DNA of 64,000 nt. Source: Terrimesophilobacter sp044464485. Lineage in GTDB: Bacteria; Actinomycetota; Actinomycetes; Actinomycetales; Microbacteriaceae. The DNA lies in NCBI GenBank assembly GCA_044464485.1, contig JBIQLG010000007.1, positions 1 through 64,000 of the forward strand, read 5' to 3'. Below the pieces are notes generated by a model. It was not told where the DNA came from and did not search any database. It worked only from the letters and a program-made list of their open reading frames with translations. This document shows, one piece after another, positions 25,058 through 33,597 of the stretch; position 1 is the first letter of the stretch; the number at the start of each line of letters is the position of its first letter. The position numbers and the translations under genes are program-made.

Positions 25058-26474
25058 CCTGGCGGTGGGCGAGCCGGGTACGACATCCGTTCTCACGACC
25101 GAGCTCGTGGAGGAATCCATGCGGCTCGCGCGGATCGGGTGGGAGTTGAAGGAATGCCAGCGAGAGCTCGCCGCGCTTGATCGGGTCGTGGGCGCGGGAA
25201 TTCTGAATGCCGCCGATGCACCGCTCAGTGCCGAGCATGCCGAACACGCGATTGTCGCGGCCGCAACCGCGTTCCACCGCGCAGCGGAACACTGTGACCT
25301 TCTTGTGCGAGGGCTTTCCCACGCCGCAGACGGATACGAATTCACCGATCGGGTCGTCGGTCAGCTCGAGCAGCAGGCGGCCGCGGATCTGGGCTATTTC
25401 GCAGGGGTCATTGCCCCCATCGTCGGCGTTGCGCTCGCCCCGGTTGCGCTTCTCGCCGGAGCCGGCATCGCCCTTTTTGTCGCCACGCTTCCGGAAGGTT
25501 CGCGAACTGCTCTCGTCAGCGCGATGGGTTCATGGCTTCGGGCACACAGCTCCCACATGACGAGCCCGAGTTTCGTCACCGCGGTGCGATATTCCGTGAT
25601 GAGCGCCGACGATGTCGGAATGGGTGCGTCTCGCATCCCCCAGCCCATCGCCGCGATAATGGGCGACGAGGGCCTCGGCGTCTTCGGGGTCGATACGTCG
25701 GCGGCAGCGCTGGCCGCTGCGGCCGGCGGCGCCGGCCTCCTCAGGGAGACGGCAGTGCGCGTGACGCCGGATACGACGACGCGTGGCGTGAGTGACGCGG
25801 TTCAGGTTCAGGACCGGGCCGAGCGCATCCCGCAGGAGCCGGATCAGATTCGCATCGACACATATTCCACGCCGGGTGGGCCGGACCGCTTCGAGGTCTA
25901 CCTTGCGGGAACCGCAGAACTCAGCGCCGGTGGCGACACGAATCCGTGGGACATGACGAGCAACATTTCGGCCATGAGCGGGGGCAGCGACGGCAGCCGC
26001 TCGGGTTCCTATCGCGCGGTTCAGGAGGCCATGGCGCTCGCCGGCATCCAGGCGGATTCCCCCGTCACCTTCACGGGGTATTCGCAAGGCGGGCTGATCG
26101 CGGCACAGCTTGCGGCATCCGGCGATTACACCGTGGATGGTTTGCTCACTTTCGGTGCGCCCGCAGGTCAGGTCGCGGTGCCGCACGATGTGCCATACCT
26201 TGCCGTGGAACACGCGGATGACCTGGTGCCCGCGCTCGGCGGCACGTTCGCGGCCTCAGACCCCGTGCTGATCACGCGGCAGGTGTATGACGCGCCACCG
26301 CCATTCGACGAAGTCGTGTTGCCAGCGCACCAATTGTCGAATTACGTGCACACAGCGAACCTCATGGACAGTTCGGACAACCTTCGGCTGCACGACATCG
26401 TTGACAAGTTTCGCCACGCGCCGGCGACCACCGTCACGTCGACGGTTTACCGGGCCGAGCGCGTCACCAAATGA
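25047..26474 (+). CDS. Large serine hydrolase with N-terminal helical YxxxD region (possible type VII effector)
   Basis: 475 residues. Residues 1-110 are helical and contain Y97-EFT-D101, matching the YxxxD export motif of type VII substrates. A hydrophobic stretch follows (117-147; FFAG-type, Ala/Val/Leu-rich). From about 285 to 455 there is an alpha/beta-hydrolase domain with the nucleophile elbow G344-Y-S346-Q-G348, a likely acid at Asp391/392 and candidate histidines 428, 435 or 449. This is reminiscent of PE-PPE/cutinase-like esterases. It is coupled to the WXG100-like gene upstream. No signal peptide is visible. Substrate unknown. Confidence 0.6.
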   Translation: MSDDLAVGEPGTTSVLTTELVEESMRLARIGWELKECQRELAALDRVVGAGILNAADAPLSAEHAEHAIVAAATAFHRAAEHCDLLVRGLSHAADGYEFTDRVVGQLEQQAAADLGYFAGVIAPIVGVALAPVALLAGAGIALFVATLPEGSRTALVSAMGSWLRAHSSHMTSPSFVTAVRYSVMSADDVGMGASRIPQPIAAIMGDEGLGVFGVDTSAAALAAAAGGAGLLRETAVRVTPDTTTRGVSDAVQVQDRAERIPQEPDQIRIDTYSTPGGPDRFEVYLAGTAELSAGGDTNPWDMTSNISAMSGGSDGSRSGSYRAVQEAMALAGIQADSPVTFTGYSQGGLIAAQLAASGDYTVDGLLTFGAPAGQVAVPHDVPYLAVEHADDLVPALGGTFAASDPVLITRQVYDAPPPFDEVVLPAHQLSNYVHTANLMDSSDNLRLHDIVDKFRHAPATTVTSTVYRAERVTK

Positions 26475-26480
26475 CGGGCA

Positions 26481-26879
26481 CTATCGCTTTCCGACAAACG
26501 GTCGCAGCACTATTCCGATCAGCCAGCTGAGAAGTGCGAGGACGAGTGCGCCGAGCACTCCCGACCAGAGGAAGTTCTCCACGTGCAGGCCGAATCCGAG
26601 CAACCCCGAAATCCAGCTGACCAGCAGGAGAAGCAGTGCATTCACCACGAGCGCAATGAGCCCCAGCGTCAGTATGTACAGCGGGAACGCCACAATGCGG
26701 ATGAGGTTGCCGATAACACCGTTCACGACCCCGAAAATGAGGGCGACGATGAGGTACGTCAGCACCACCGCAAAGGTGTCTCCGGGTGCGAACGCGCTGA
26801 CTGTGACGCCGGGAACGATGAGCGTGGTCAGCCAGAGGGCGACAGCGTTGATGAGAAGGCGGATGAGCAATCGTGACAT
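26481..26879 (-). CDS. Phage-holin-family (superfamily IV-like) small membrane protein
   Basis: A 132-residue protein made of four hydrophobic segments (LLINAVALWLTTLIVPGV; AVVLTYLIVALIFGVVNGVIGNLI; FPLYILTLGLIALVVNALLLLLV; GVLGALVLALLSWLIGIVL) with the GVVNGVIGNLIRI and TLGL motifs typical of the PF04020 group. Despite the family name these are common chromosomal membrane proteins and do not indicate a prophage. It is convergent with the hydrolase gene, 6 bp away. Confidence 0.8.
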   Translation of the reverse strand: MSRLLIRLLINAVALWLTTLIVPGVTVSAFAPGDTFAVVLTYLIVALIFGVVNGVIGNLIRIVAFPLYILTLGLIALVVNALLLLLVSWISGLLGFGLHVENFLWSGVLGALVLALLSWLIGIVLRPFVGKR

Positions 26880-26945
26880 CCCATAACTATGCCCTGTGGT
26901 TTGCGCTCGACGCAATTGATCACGGCTCGCCGTAGTATTGACGCC

Positions 26946-28034
26946 GTGACAGATTCCCCGCACGTGACCGTGAAACTGCGCCCCGAGATTCTCGCTTCCG
27001 CACCCTACCGTCAAGGTAAGCCCGCGCCGTCCGACGCGTTTAAGCTCTCGTCGAACGAGAATCCGTTCGAGCCGCTGCCAGAGGTACTTGAGGCCATCGC
27101 GGCTCTTCCCGTGAACCGTTACCCGGATGCCGCGGCGACCGCGTTGTGCGACCGGCTCGCGGAGCGATTCGGCGTCGCCCGCGGCGAGGTTCACGTGGGT
27201 TCCGGTTCGGTTTCGATTCTGGCGCAGCTCATTCAAGCGGCCGCCGGTCCGGGCGACGAGGTGCTGTATTCCTGGCGCTCGTTCGAGGCGTACCCTGGCC
27301 TCGTCACGGTCGCCGGGGCCACGAACGTCATGGTGCCGAACTCCCCGGATCACCGGCACGACCTCGCCGCGATGGCGAATGCGCTCACCGAGCGGACTCG
27401 AGTGGTTATTGTCTGCACGCCGAACAATCCGACCGCGACCACCGTGACCGCCGAGGAGTTCGCCCGCTTCATGGAGGCTGTGCCGAACGACACGCTCGTG
27501 CTGCTGGATGAAGCGTATGTGGAGTTCGTTACGGACACGACTGCCGTCAACGGCCGGGACCTTCTGGGTAAATACTCGAACCTTGTGATTCTGCGCACAT
27601 TCTCCAAGGCGTTCGGGCTCGCGGGGTTACGGGTTGGCTATGCGCTGGGTCCCGAGGGAATTCTGAATGCCGCGCGAGCGACGGCGATTCCACTCTCGGT
27701 GACCGAGTCGGCGCAACGCGCGGCAATTGCTGCGTTGGATCACGAGGACAAAATCATGGAACGTGTCGCAGTGCTGACACAGTGCCGTGACGAGTTGGTC
27801 GCTGCGGTGCGGGCCCAGGGTTGGTCGACTCCGCTGTCTCAAGCGAACTTCTTCTGGCTTCCGACTGGGGAACATACCGCCGCAGCCAATGACATTCTGT
27901 TGGCTCACGGCGTGGTGGCGCGTGCCCTTGCCTCCGACGGCATCCGTGTTTCTGTCGGTGAGGAAGCGTCAGTGGATCGAGTGCTCGCAGGGACGGCGGA
28001 CATTGTTCGAAACCTGCCCGGCGTACTTGCGTAA
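26946..28034 (+). CDS. Histidinol-phosphate / aromatic aminotransferase (HisC/Pat family)
   Basis: A 362-residue fold-type I aminotransferase. Visible motifs are KLSSNENPFEPLP (N-terminus), VVIVCTPNNPT, LLDEAYVEF and the PLP-lysine site LRTFSKAFGLAGLRVGYALG. The family transaminates histidinol phosphate or, for Pat, phenylalanine, tyrosine and arogenate-type substrates; without other his genes nearby the aromatic role is quite possible. GTG 26946 is preferred; upstream residues would be unrelated. It is divergent from the holin-like gene, 66 bp apart. Confidence 0.85.
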   Translation: MTDSPHVTVKLRPEILASAPYRQGKPAPSDAFKLSSNENPFEPLPEVLEAIAALPVNRYPDAAATALCDRLAERFGVARGEVHVGSGSVSILAQLIQAAAGPGDEVLYSWRSFEAYPGLVTVAGATNVMVPNSPDHRHDLAAMANALTERTRVVIVCTPNNPTATTVTAEEFARFMEAVPNDTLVLLDEAYVEFVTDTTAVNGRDLLGKYSNLVILRTFSKAFGLAGLRVGYALGPEGILNAARATAIPLSVTESAQRAAIAALDHEDKIMERVAVLTQCRDELVAAVRAQGWSTPLSQANFFWLPTGEHTAAANDILLAHGVVARALASDGIRVSVGEEASVDRVLAGTADIVRNLPGVLA

Positions 28035-28060
28035 AAGGTGACGCTCACGTCTTAGTGATG

Positions 28061-28090
28061 TTGACAATCATTATCAATAAGGTTTAGTGT
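28061..28090 (+). promoter_or_regulatory. Promoter with Zur box upstream of the zinc-uptake operon
   Basis: TTGACA (28061-28066), an 18-bp spacer and TAGTGT (28085-28090) form a promoter. The near-perfect palindrome TGACAATCATTATCA (28062-28076, one mismatch between arms) overlaps the -35 and resembles Fur/Zur-type boxes. Repression by the Zur encoded in the same operon is likely. Confidence 0.8.
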
Positions 28091-28163
28091 GGTGCGAGTC
28101 GCGCCGCATCAATCCCGTCGCGCGTGATTTCCGTTCCCATCCACCGCACAGACAGGCGCGAAA

Positions 28164-29051
28164 GTGAAGAGATTCGCTCTTCTCCTCATCGTGGTGCTCG
28201 GCACCGCGAGCCTCGTCTCCTGCGCGCCGTCGACGACCACGAGTACGTCGGTGAACATCGTCGCCTCGACGAACGTCTACGGAAGCATTGCACGCGCGGT
28301 TGCCGGAGAACATGCGCACGTGACGAGCGTCATCGACAACCCGGCACAGGACCCGCACTCGTTCGAAGCGGGACCTCGTGTGCAACTCGAACTTTCCCGC
28401 GCGGACCTCGTCATCGCCAACGGCGGCGGATACGACGACTTCATCGACATACTCCGCGCGGGTCTCGATCACGCTTCGGGTGTCGAGATTCATGCGGTGA
28501 GCGTTTCCGGATTCACCGAGGAACAGATCGAATCAAATGAGCATGTCTGGTACGACCTCGAGACCGCACGAGCGCTCGCCGATGCTATGGCGACATCCCT
28601 CGCAAGCATCGACCCCGAGCATGCCGAAGAGTACAGAGAAAATGCCGAGCGTTTCACGGCATCCGTCTCTGCGCTTTCCGACCGACTCGCGACGCTTTCG
28701 CGCGAGCACAGCGGCATGACCGCGCTGGTGACCGAACCGATTCCGCTCTATTTGCTGGATGCGGCGGGGGTCGCAAACCTGACACCTCCTGAGCTCAGTG
28801 CCGCCATCGAAAGCGGCCAGGGCGTTCCGGCCGCTGTACTGAACGACGCCCTCACGTTGATTTCCCAGGGCGAAATCTCTGTCTTCGTCTACAACAAACA
28901 AACCGCAGGCCCCGAAACCAATCAACTCCGAGACGCCGCCGTACGGCACGGGGTACCCGTGATGGGCGTTTCCGAAACGCTGCCGCACGGTCTCGACTAC
29001 GTGCAGTGGATGGCGGAAAACATCGCACATCTGGAAGGTGCGCTGGCATGA
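28164..29051 (+). CDS. znuA: Zinc (metal) ABC transporter substrate-binding lipoprotein
   Basis: A 295-residue cluster A-I binding protein. The signal peptide ends in a lipobox (LVSC, Cys at about 20), so it is anchored outside the membrane. Metal ligands are probably the His in PAQDPHSFE, the His in SNEHVWYDL, and Glu/Asp residues in the C-lobe (TEPIPLYLL). There is no His-rich loop, unlike many ZnuA proteins. It is the first gene of a four-gene operon ending in a Fur/Zur-type regulator, behind a Zur-like box, so zinc is the likely substrate (manganese is possible). Confidence 0.88.
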   Translation: MKRFALLLIVVLGTASLVSCAPSTTTSTSVNIVASTNVYGSIARAVAGEHAHVTSVIDNPAQDPHSFEAGPRVQLELSRADLVIANGGGYDDFIDILRAGLDHASGVEIHAVSVSGFTEEQIESNEHVWYDLETARALADAMATSLASIDPEHAEEYRENAERFTASVSALSDRLATLSREHSGMTALVTEPIPLYLLDAAGVANLTPPELSAAIESGQGVPAAVLNDALTLISQGEISVFVYNKQTAGPETNQLRDAAVRHGVPVMGVSETLPHGLDYVQWMAENIAHLEGALA

Positions 29052-29896
29052 GCCAACAGACTGCGGCACCGCCGCGCGCTCCCGTTGTGAAGCTGACAGC
29101 AGCATCACTGGCATTTGGCGACCGCACGCTGTGGAACAATCTCGACCTCAGCATTCAACCGGGCGAGTTCTTTGCTGTTCTCGGACCAAATGGCACCGGA
29201 AAAACGAGTCTGCTCAAAGCGATCGTTGGCCAGCAGAAACTCACCTCCGGTGCGATCGAAGTTCTGGGCGGATCCATTCGAGAGGGGCGCGCCCACATTG
29301 GCTACATCCCCCAGCAAAAGCTCATGGAACGCGGAACCCCTTTGCGCGCTCGTGATCTTGTCGAACTGGGTGTGAACGGCCACCGCTGGGGGCCACCCGT
29401 GTCCTCCGCGGACGTCACGGCACGAGTGAACGATGTACTCGCAGCCGTGGGGGCCACCGCGTACGCCAACGTTCCCGTATCGCTGCTTTCCGGCGGCGAA
29501 CAGCAGCGCCTGCGGGTGGGGCAGGCCATCGCAGCCGACCCGCGGTTGCTGCTGTGCGACGAACCATTGTTGTCGCTGGATCTGCACAATCAACGCACGG
29601 TGAGCGAACTCATCAACGCCCAACGCGCGCACAACGGCACGGCCGTCATTTTTGTCACGCACGATGTGAACCCGATTTTGCCCTTCGTGGATCGCGTGCT
29701 TTATCTGGCCGGTGGCACGTTCCGGCTCGGAGCACCGGATGAGGTATTGCGTTCCGAGGTTCTCTCCGCGATGTACGGCACGCCGGTAGATGTGATTCGC
29801 ACCCACGGGAGGCTCGCCGTTCTCGGTACGCCCGACGGTGCGGGAGGTCATAATCATGCGGACGCCCACGCGGACAGTCTGGCGGTGACCTCCTGA
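29048..29896 (+). CDS. znuC: Zinc ABC transporter ATP-binding protein
   Basis: A 282-residue ABC ATPase with Walker A LGPNGTGKTS (about 55-64), signature LSGGEQQRLR and Walker B LLLCDEPLLSLD, then the switch histidine in VTHDVN. The C-terminus is His/Asp-rich (GHNHADAHADS), a possible metal-sensing tail. ATG 29048 overlaps the preceding stop by 4 nt (ATGA). Confidence 0.9.
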   Translation: MSQQTAAPPRAPVVKLTAASLAFGDRTLWNNLDLSIQPGEFFAVLGPNGTGKTSLLKAIVGQQKLTSGAIEVLGGSIREGRAHIGYIPQQKLMERGTPLRARDLVELGVNGHRWGPPVSSADVTARVNDVLAAVGATAYANVPVSLLSGGEQQRLRVGQAIAADPRLLLCDEPLLSLDLHNQRTVSELINAQRAHNGTAVIFVTHDVNPILPFVDRVLYLAGGTFRLGAPDEVLRSEVLSAMYGTPVDVIRTHGRLAVLGTPDGAGGHNHADAHADSLAVTS

Positions 29897-30777
29897 TGGA
29901 TGCCGATTTTTGGTCGCAGATTTTCAACTTTGCCGACTACGGCGATCTGCTGTGGCTGGTGCGGAACTCAATTCTCGCGGGCGCGATCCTTGGTGTCGTC
30001 GGTGGGCTCATCGGCACGTTCGTGATGACGCGCGACCTGGCGTTTGCAGTACACGGGGTGAGTGAGCTTTCTTTCGCAGGCGCCTCCGCGGCGCTCCTGT
30101 TCGGAGTGAATGTGGTCGTGGGATCCATCGCCGGTTCCCTGCTTGCAGCGATACTGATCGGCATTCTTGGGGCGCGAGCCCGCGAGCGCAATTCGATCAT
30201 CGCGGTCCTGATGCCGTTTGGACTCGGGCTGGGAATTCTGTTCCTCTCGCTCTACGGCGGCCGGAGCGTCAACAAATTCGGGCTGCTGACCGGGCAGATC
30301 GTGTCGGTGGACAGTCCGCAATTGATCTGGCTCGTGGTGGTATCGATCATAGTTATCGCGGCACTGCTGGTGATCTGGCGGCCGCTGACTTTCGCCAGTG
30401 TGGACGAGGAGGTCGCGGCGGCACGCGGAGTACCCGTTGCCACTCTGTCGCTCGTTTTCATGGTTCTGCTCGGGCTGGTTACTGCGGTCTCGTTGCATAT
30501 CGTCGGAGCGCTTCTCGTGCTCGCCCTCCTCGTTACACCCGCGGCGGCCGCGATGCGCGTGACATCCTCGCCCCTGCTCACGCCCATGTTGAGTGTCGTT
30601 TTCGCCGTAGTGTCGGTTGTCGGAGGAATATTGCTCGCGCTCGGCGGGAACCTTCCCATGAGCCCCTACATCACGACGATTTCCTTTCTCATCTACATCG
30701 TGTGCAGGCTCGTCGGGTGGCGACGGCAGCGTGCGGGTGTAAGCGGTCGACTGCCGGTCGCCGTGAGCGGCGCATAG
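29896..30777 (+). CDS. znuB: Zinc ABC transporter permease
   Basis: A 293-residue ABC-3 family permease with about eight membrane helices. It carries the conserved AVHGVSELSFAGASAALLFG and DEEVAAARGVPV segments and the GALLVLALLVTPAAAA motif. ATG 29896 overlaps the ATPase stop by one base (TGATG). It forms the channel for the ZnuA-delivered metal. Confidence 0.9.
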   Translation: MDADFWSQIFNFADYGDLLWLVRNSILAGAILGVVGGLIGTFVMTRDLAFAVHGVSELSFAGASAALLFGVNVVVGSIAGSLLAAILIGILGARARERNSIIAVLMPFGLGLGILFLSLYGGRSVNKFGLLTGQIVSVDSPQLIWLVVVSIIVIAALLVIWRPLTFASVDEEVAAARGVPVATLSLVFMVLLGLVTAVSLHIVGALLVLALLVTPAAAAMRVTSSPLLTPMLSVVFAVVSVVGGILLALGGNLPMSPYITTISFLIYIVCRLVGWRRQRAGVSGRLPVAVSGA

Positions 30778-30786
30778 GATGCTGGC

Positions 30787-31182
30787 ATGAAGCGCAATAC
30801 CTGGCAACGCGACACCGTGACGGCCGCTCTGGCCGCGCAGGATGCCTTCGTGAGCGCGCAGCAGTTGCACGGAATCCTGCGCGAGGAGGGCACCGGCATC
30901 GGTCTCGCCACGGTGTACCGGGCCCTTGCCGACATGGCCGCCGGCGGTCGCGCAGATTCACTGCAGTCCGCGGACGGCGAAGCGCTCTATCGTGCCTGCA
31001 CTCCCGGTCAGCACCATCACCACTTGATGTGCAGAAACTGTGGCCAGGCGGAGGAGATCGAGGCCGCGGCCGTGGAGCAGTGGGCTAAGTCCGTCGCCGC
31101 GGCGCACGGTTACACCCAGCCCGAGCACGTGGTGGACGTATTTGGGCTGTGCCCCGCCTGCTCGGCATCGGCCGCCACCTGA
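30787..31182 (+). CDS. zur: Fur-family zinc regulator (Zur)
   Basis: 131 residues with an N-terminal winged helix (TWQRDTVTAALAAQDAFVSAQQLHGIL...IGLATVYRALADMA). A metal-binding C-terminal part follows, with HHHHLMCRNCG and a second CPAC pair near the end (four Cys for structural zinc). It is the last gene of the zinc-uptake operon, 9 bp after the permease. When zinc is replete it would repress the promoter at 28061-28090; autoregulation follows from its position. Confidence 0.9.
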   Translation: MKRNTWQRDTVTAALAAQDAFVSAQQLHGILREEGTGIGLATVYRALADMAAGGRADSLQSADGEALYRACTPGQHHHHLMCRNCGQAEEIEAAAVEQWAKSVAAAHGYTQPEHVVDVFGLCPACSASAAT

Positions 31183-31222
31183 TGCGGCCCTTCGAGACGC
31201 CCCTGCGGGCCTCCTCAGGGAC

Positions 31223-32335
31223 CTAAACGCGAACCTTCCCTCGGCTGAGCGCGGCGGCGAAGACACGGGCATCCACTCGCGCGCGAGCGAGTGACCCGCT
31301 CCCGGTGACGAGATCCCGGATGGCGCGAAGTGCGAAGGCGGGCCCCTGCACGAGCATGGTGGTAACCACCGTCTCTTCCCATGCGGCCAGTTCATCGCGA
31401 ATCTTTTCGGGAGGTCCGATCAGTGCGACTTCTTCGACGAGTTTCGTGGGAACGGCCGCGATGGCTTCCTTCTTCTTGCCCGCAAGGTAGAGGTCCTGAA
31501 CGCGGTCACACACCTCGGAGTAGCCGAGCCTGTCGATGACGTTCCGATGAAAGTTGGCGCTCTTCGCACCCATGCCGCCGACATACAGCGCGATGGTGGG
31601 GCGCACGAGATCCGCGGCCGCCTCGACATCCGGATGAGGGATGACGGCAAGCTGGGCCGCCACCTCGAATTCGCCTGCGGATCGAAGCGTAGGGTCTCGC
31701 CTGGCGAAGCCGTCGGCGAGGTAGCCTGCGAATTCCGCATTTGCGCGTGGAGAAAACAGAAACGGAAGCCATCCGTCGGCGATCTCCGCTGCGAGCGCGA
31801 CGTTCTTCGGACCCTCCGCGGCAAGATACACCGGGAGGTTCGACCTCAGCGGATGCACTGTCGACAGGAGCGGTTTTCCCAGCCCCGTCGCTTCGGGGCC
31901 GTCATAGGGAAGCGGGTAGTGCGGTCCTGGCGCTGTCACCGGACGCTCGCGAGCGAGAACGTCGCGGATGATCGAAACGTATTCGCGCGTGCGCGCCAGC
32001 GGTTTTGGAAAGGCCTGCCCGTACCAGCCTTCGACCACTTGAGGACCGGATGCCCCGATTCCGAGGATGACGCGGCCGCCCGACAGGTGGTCGAGGCTGA
32101 GCGCCGCCATCGCCGCCGCGGTGGGGGTGCGAGCGGACATTTGCGCGATTCCTGTGCCCAGCCTGACCTGTCTCGTGCGCGAGCCCCACCACGCAAGAGG
32201 GGTGAATACATCCGAGCCGTAGGCCTCCGCCGTCCACACCGAATCGTAACCGAGCCGATCTGCCGTACGAATGGCCTTGAGTGCGCCGGGTGGCGGCCCT
32301 TGCTTCCAATAACCGACGGCGTATCCGATGCGCAT
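31223..32335 (-). CDS. LLM-class (F420-dependent type) oxidoreductase
   Basis: A 370-residue TIM-barrel protein of the luciferase-like family. Motifs include MRIGYAVGYW at the N-terminus, RLGYDSVWTAEAYGSDVFTPL, RQVRLGTGIAQMSARTP and GRVILGIGASGPQVVEGWYG. The last two are typical of F420-dependent enzymes in actinobacteria, although FMN cannot be excluded. Substrate unknown. It is encoded opposite to the flanking operons, apparently alone. Confidence 0.82.
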   Translation of the reverse strand: MRIGYAVGYWKQGPPPGALKAIRTADRLGYDSVWTAEAYGSDVFTPLAWWGSRTRQVRLGTGIAQMSARTPTAAAMAALSLDHLSGGRVILGIGASGPQVVEGWYGQAFPKPLARTREYVSIIRDVLARERPVTAPGPHYPLPYDGPEATGLGKPLLSTVHPLRSNLPVYLAAEGPKNVALAAEIADGWLPFLFSPRANAEFAGYLADGFARRDPTLRSAGEFEVAAQLAVIPHPDVEAAADLVRPTIALYVGGMGAKSANFHRNVIDRLGYSEVCDRVQDLYLAGKKKEAIAAVPTKLVEEVALIGPPEKIRDELAAWEETVVTTMLVQGPAFALRAIRDLVTGSGSLARARVDARVFAAALSRGKVRV

Positions 32336-32378
32336 GCCTTAGAGCGTACCCAGCCACGCGTCCGACGGCTGGCACGGT

Positions 32379-32407
32379 TTGCCGCAATGTGGAAGTCCGC
32401 GTACACT
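32379..32407 (+). promoter_or_regulatory. Putative promoter of rpmB-rpmG-rpsN
   Basis: TTGCCG (32379-32384), a 17-bp spacer and TACACT (32402-32407) fit a housekeeping promoter, leaving a leader of about 120 nt. No Zur-like palindrome is seen around it. Confidence 0.5.
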
Positions 32408-32534
32408 TGACAGGTTGAGCATTCCGGCTCCACATGTGCGCACATCCACCACCTGAGATTTTCGGCGGCAACGTGCGCGCCGACAAGTGACCTTGGGTAG
32501 GACGAAACGTTCCTACGGTATTGGAGGAAGAACC

Positions 32535-32771
32535 ATGGCCGCAGTGTGCCAGGTGACTGGAGCCGTTCCCGGCTTCGGACACAACATTTCGCACTCGCAC
32601 CGTCGCACCAAGCGGCGTTTCGATCCGAACATCCAGAAGAAGACGTACTACGTTCCCTCGTTGCGTCGCAACGTGACGCTCACACTGAGCGCAAAAGGCA
32701 TCAAGGTGATTGACGCTCGCGGTATCGAGTCCGTCGTCAAGGACCTTCTCGCCCGTGGGGAGAAGATCTAA
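32535..32771 (+). CDS. rpmB: 50S ribosomal protein L28
   Basis: 78 residues, MAAVCQVTGAVPGFGHNIS at the start and the SHRRTKRRFDPNIQ core. It has only one cysteine, so it is the zinc-independent form. GGAGGAAG precedes the ATG at 32535. Its TAA shares one base with the rpmG start. Confidence 0.96.
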   Translation: MAAVCQVTGAVPGFGHNISHSHRRTKRRFDPNIQKKTYYVPSLRRNVTLTLSAKGIKVIDARGIESVVKDLLARGEKI

Positions 32772-32938
32772 TGGCAAAGCAGCAGGATGTCCGTCCGATT
32801 ATCAAACTTCGTTCCACCGCGGGAACCGGGTACACCTACGTGACCCGCAAGAACCGCCGGAACAACCCTGACCGTCTCGTGCTGAAGAAGTACGACCCCG
32901 TCGTACGCAAGCACGTCGAATTCCGCGAGGAGCGCTAA
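32771..32938 (+). CDS. rpmG: 50S ribosomal protein L33 (cysteine-free)
   Basis: 55 residues, beginning MAKQQDVRPIIKLRSTAGTG and ending VVRKHVEFREER, a complete L33. The zinc-ribbon CxxC pairs of zinc-type L33 are absent. It lies in the conserved L28-L33-S14 order and overlaps rpmB by one base. Confidence 0.95.
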   Translation: MAKQQDVRPIIKLRSTAGTGYTYVTRKNRRNNPDRLVLKKYDPVVRKHVEFREER

Positions 32939-32941
32939 AGC

Positions 32942-33247
32942 ATGGCCAAGAAGAGCAAGATTGCCAAGAACGAGCAGCGGAAGGTGATCGTTGAGCGTTA
33001 TGCGGCGAAGCGCCTCGAGCTGAAGAAGGCGCTCGTCGATCCAGCGTCCACAGACGAGCAGCGTGAAGCCGCCCGTGTTGGACTTCAGAAGCTTCCCCGT
33101 GACGCCTCACCCGTGCGTGTGCGCGGTCGCGACGCAATTGACGGCCGTCCGCGTGGTTTCCTGAAGCAATTCGGTGTTTCCCGTGTACGATTCCGGGATA
33201 TGGCACACCGAGGCGAATTGCCCGGAATCACCAAGTCAAGCTGGTAA
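32942..33247 (+). CDS. rpsN: 30S ribosomal protein S14 (long, cysteine-free type)
   Basis: 101 residues: MAKKSKIAKNEQRKVIVERYAAKR at the N-terminus and the S14 core RDASPVRVRGRDAIDGRPRG, FLKQFGVSRVRFRDMA, ending GITKSSW. This is the long C-minus S14, without the four Cys of the short zinc form. It starts 3 bp after rpmG. Confidence 0.96.
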   Translation: MAKKSKIAKNEQRKVIVERYAAKRLELKKALVDPASTDEQREAARVGLQKLPRDASPVRVRGRDAIDGRPRGFLKQFGVSRVRFRDMAHRGELPGITKSSW

Positions 33248-33289
33248 ATTCAGCGGTACCGCAAGAACGACGTCCTAGGAGGACTCCCA

Positions 33290-33580
33290 ATGGCTGACAA
33301 GTCACTAAACCGTACCGAGCTCGTCGCGGCCATTGCCGCTCATTCAGGTCAGAGCCAGGCCGCCGTCAACGGCATGCTCGACTCCATGTTCGAAACGATC
33401 GCCAAGAACGTGGGCGGTGGCACGAAGGTCACCATTCCAGGTTGGGTGTCGTTCGAGCGCACGCACCGTGCCGCACGCACCGGACGCAACCCCTCCACGG
33501 GTGCCGCGATCCAGATTGCCGCCGGCTACGGCGTCAAGGTGAGCGCGGGCAGCAAGCTCAAGGCAGCCGCAAAGGGCTGA
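33290..33580 (+). CDS. HU-family DNA-binding protein
   Basis: 96 residues of a nucleoid-associated HU protein: LNRTELVAAIAAHSGQSQAAVNGMLDSMFETI (helical dimer body), then GGGTKVTIPGWVSFERTHRAARTGRNPSTG with the DNA-binding arm. It lacks the long Lys/Ala-rich tail of mycobacterial HupB. AGGAGG precedes the ATG; a strong terminator follows 21 bp after the stop. Confidence 0.93.
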   Translation: MADKSLNRTELVAAIAAHSGQSQAAVNGMLDSMFETIAKNVGGGTKVTIPGWVSFERTHRAARTGRNPSTGAAIQIAAGYGVKVSAGSKLKAAAKG

Positions 33581-33597
33581 ACCACCGAGTAGTCGAT

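Noticed and set aside
26481..26879. Prophage signal from the holin-like protein
   Set aside because: The PF04020-type proteins are ordinary chromosomal genes; no other phage gene lies nearby.
32341..32534. Zur box before the zinc-free ribosomal protein genes
   Set aside because: Looked for an AT-rich ATnATCATTnT-type palindrome around the promoter and found none.
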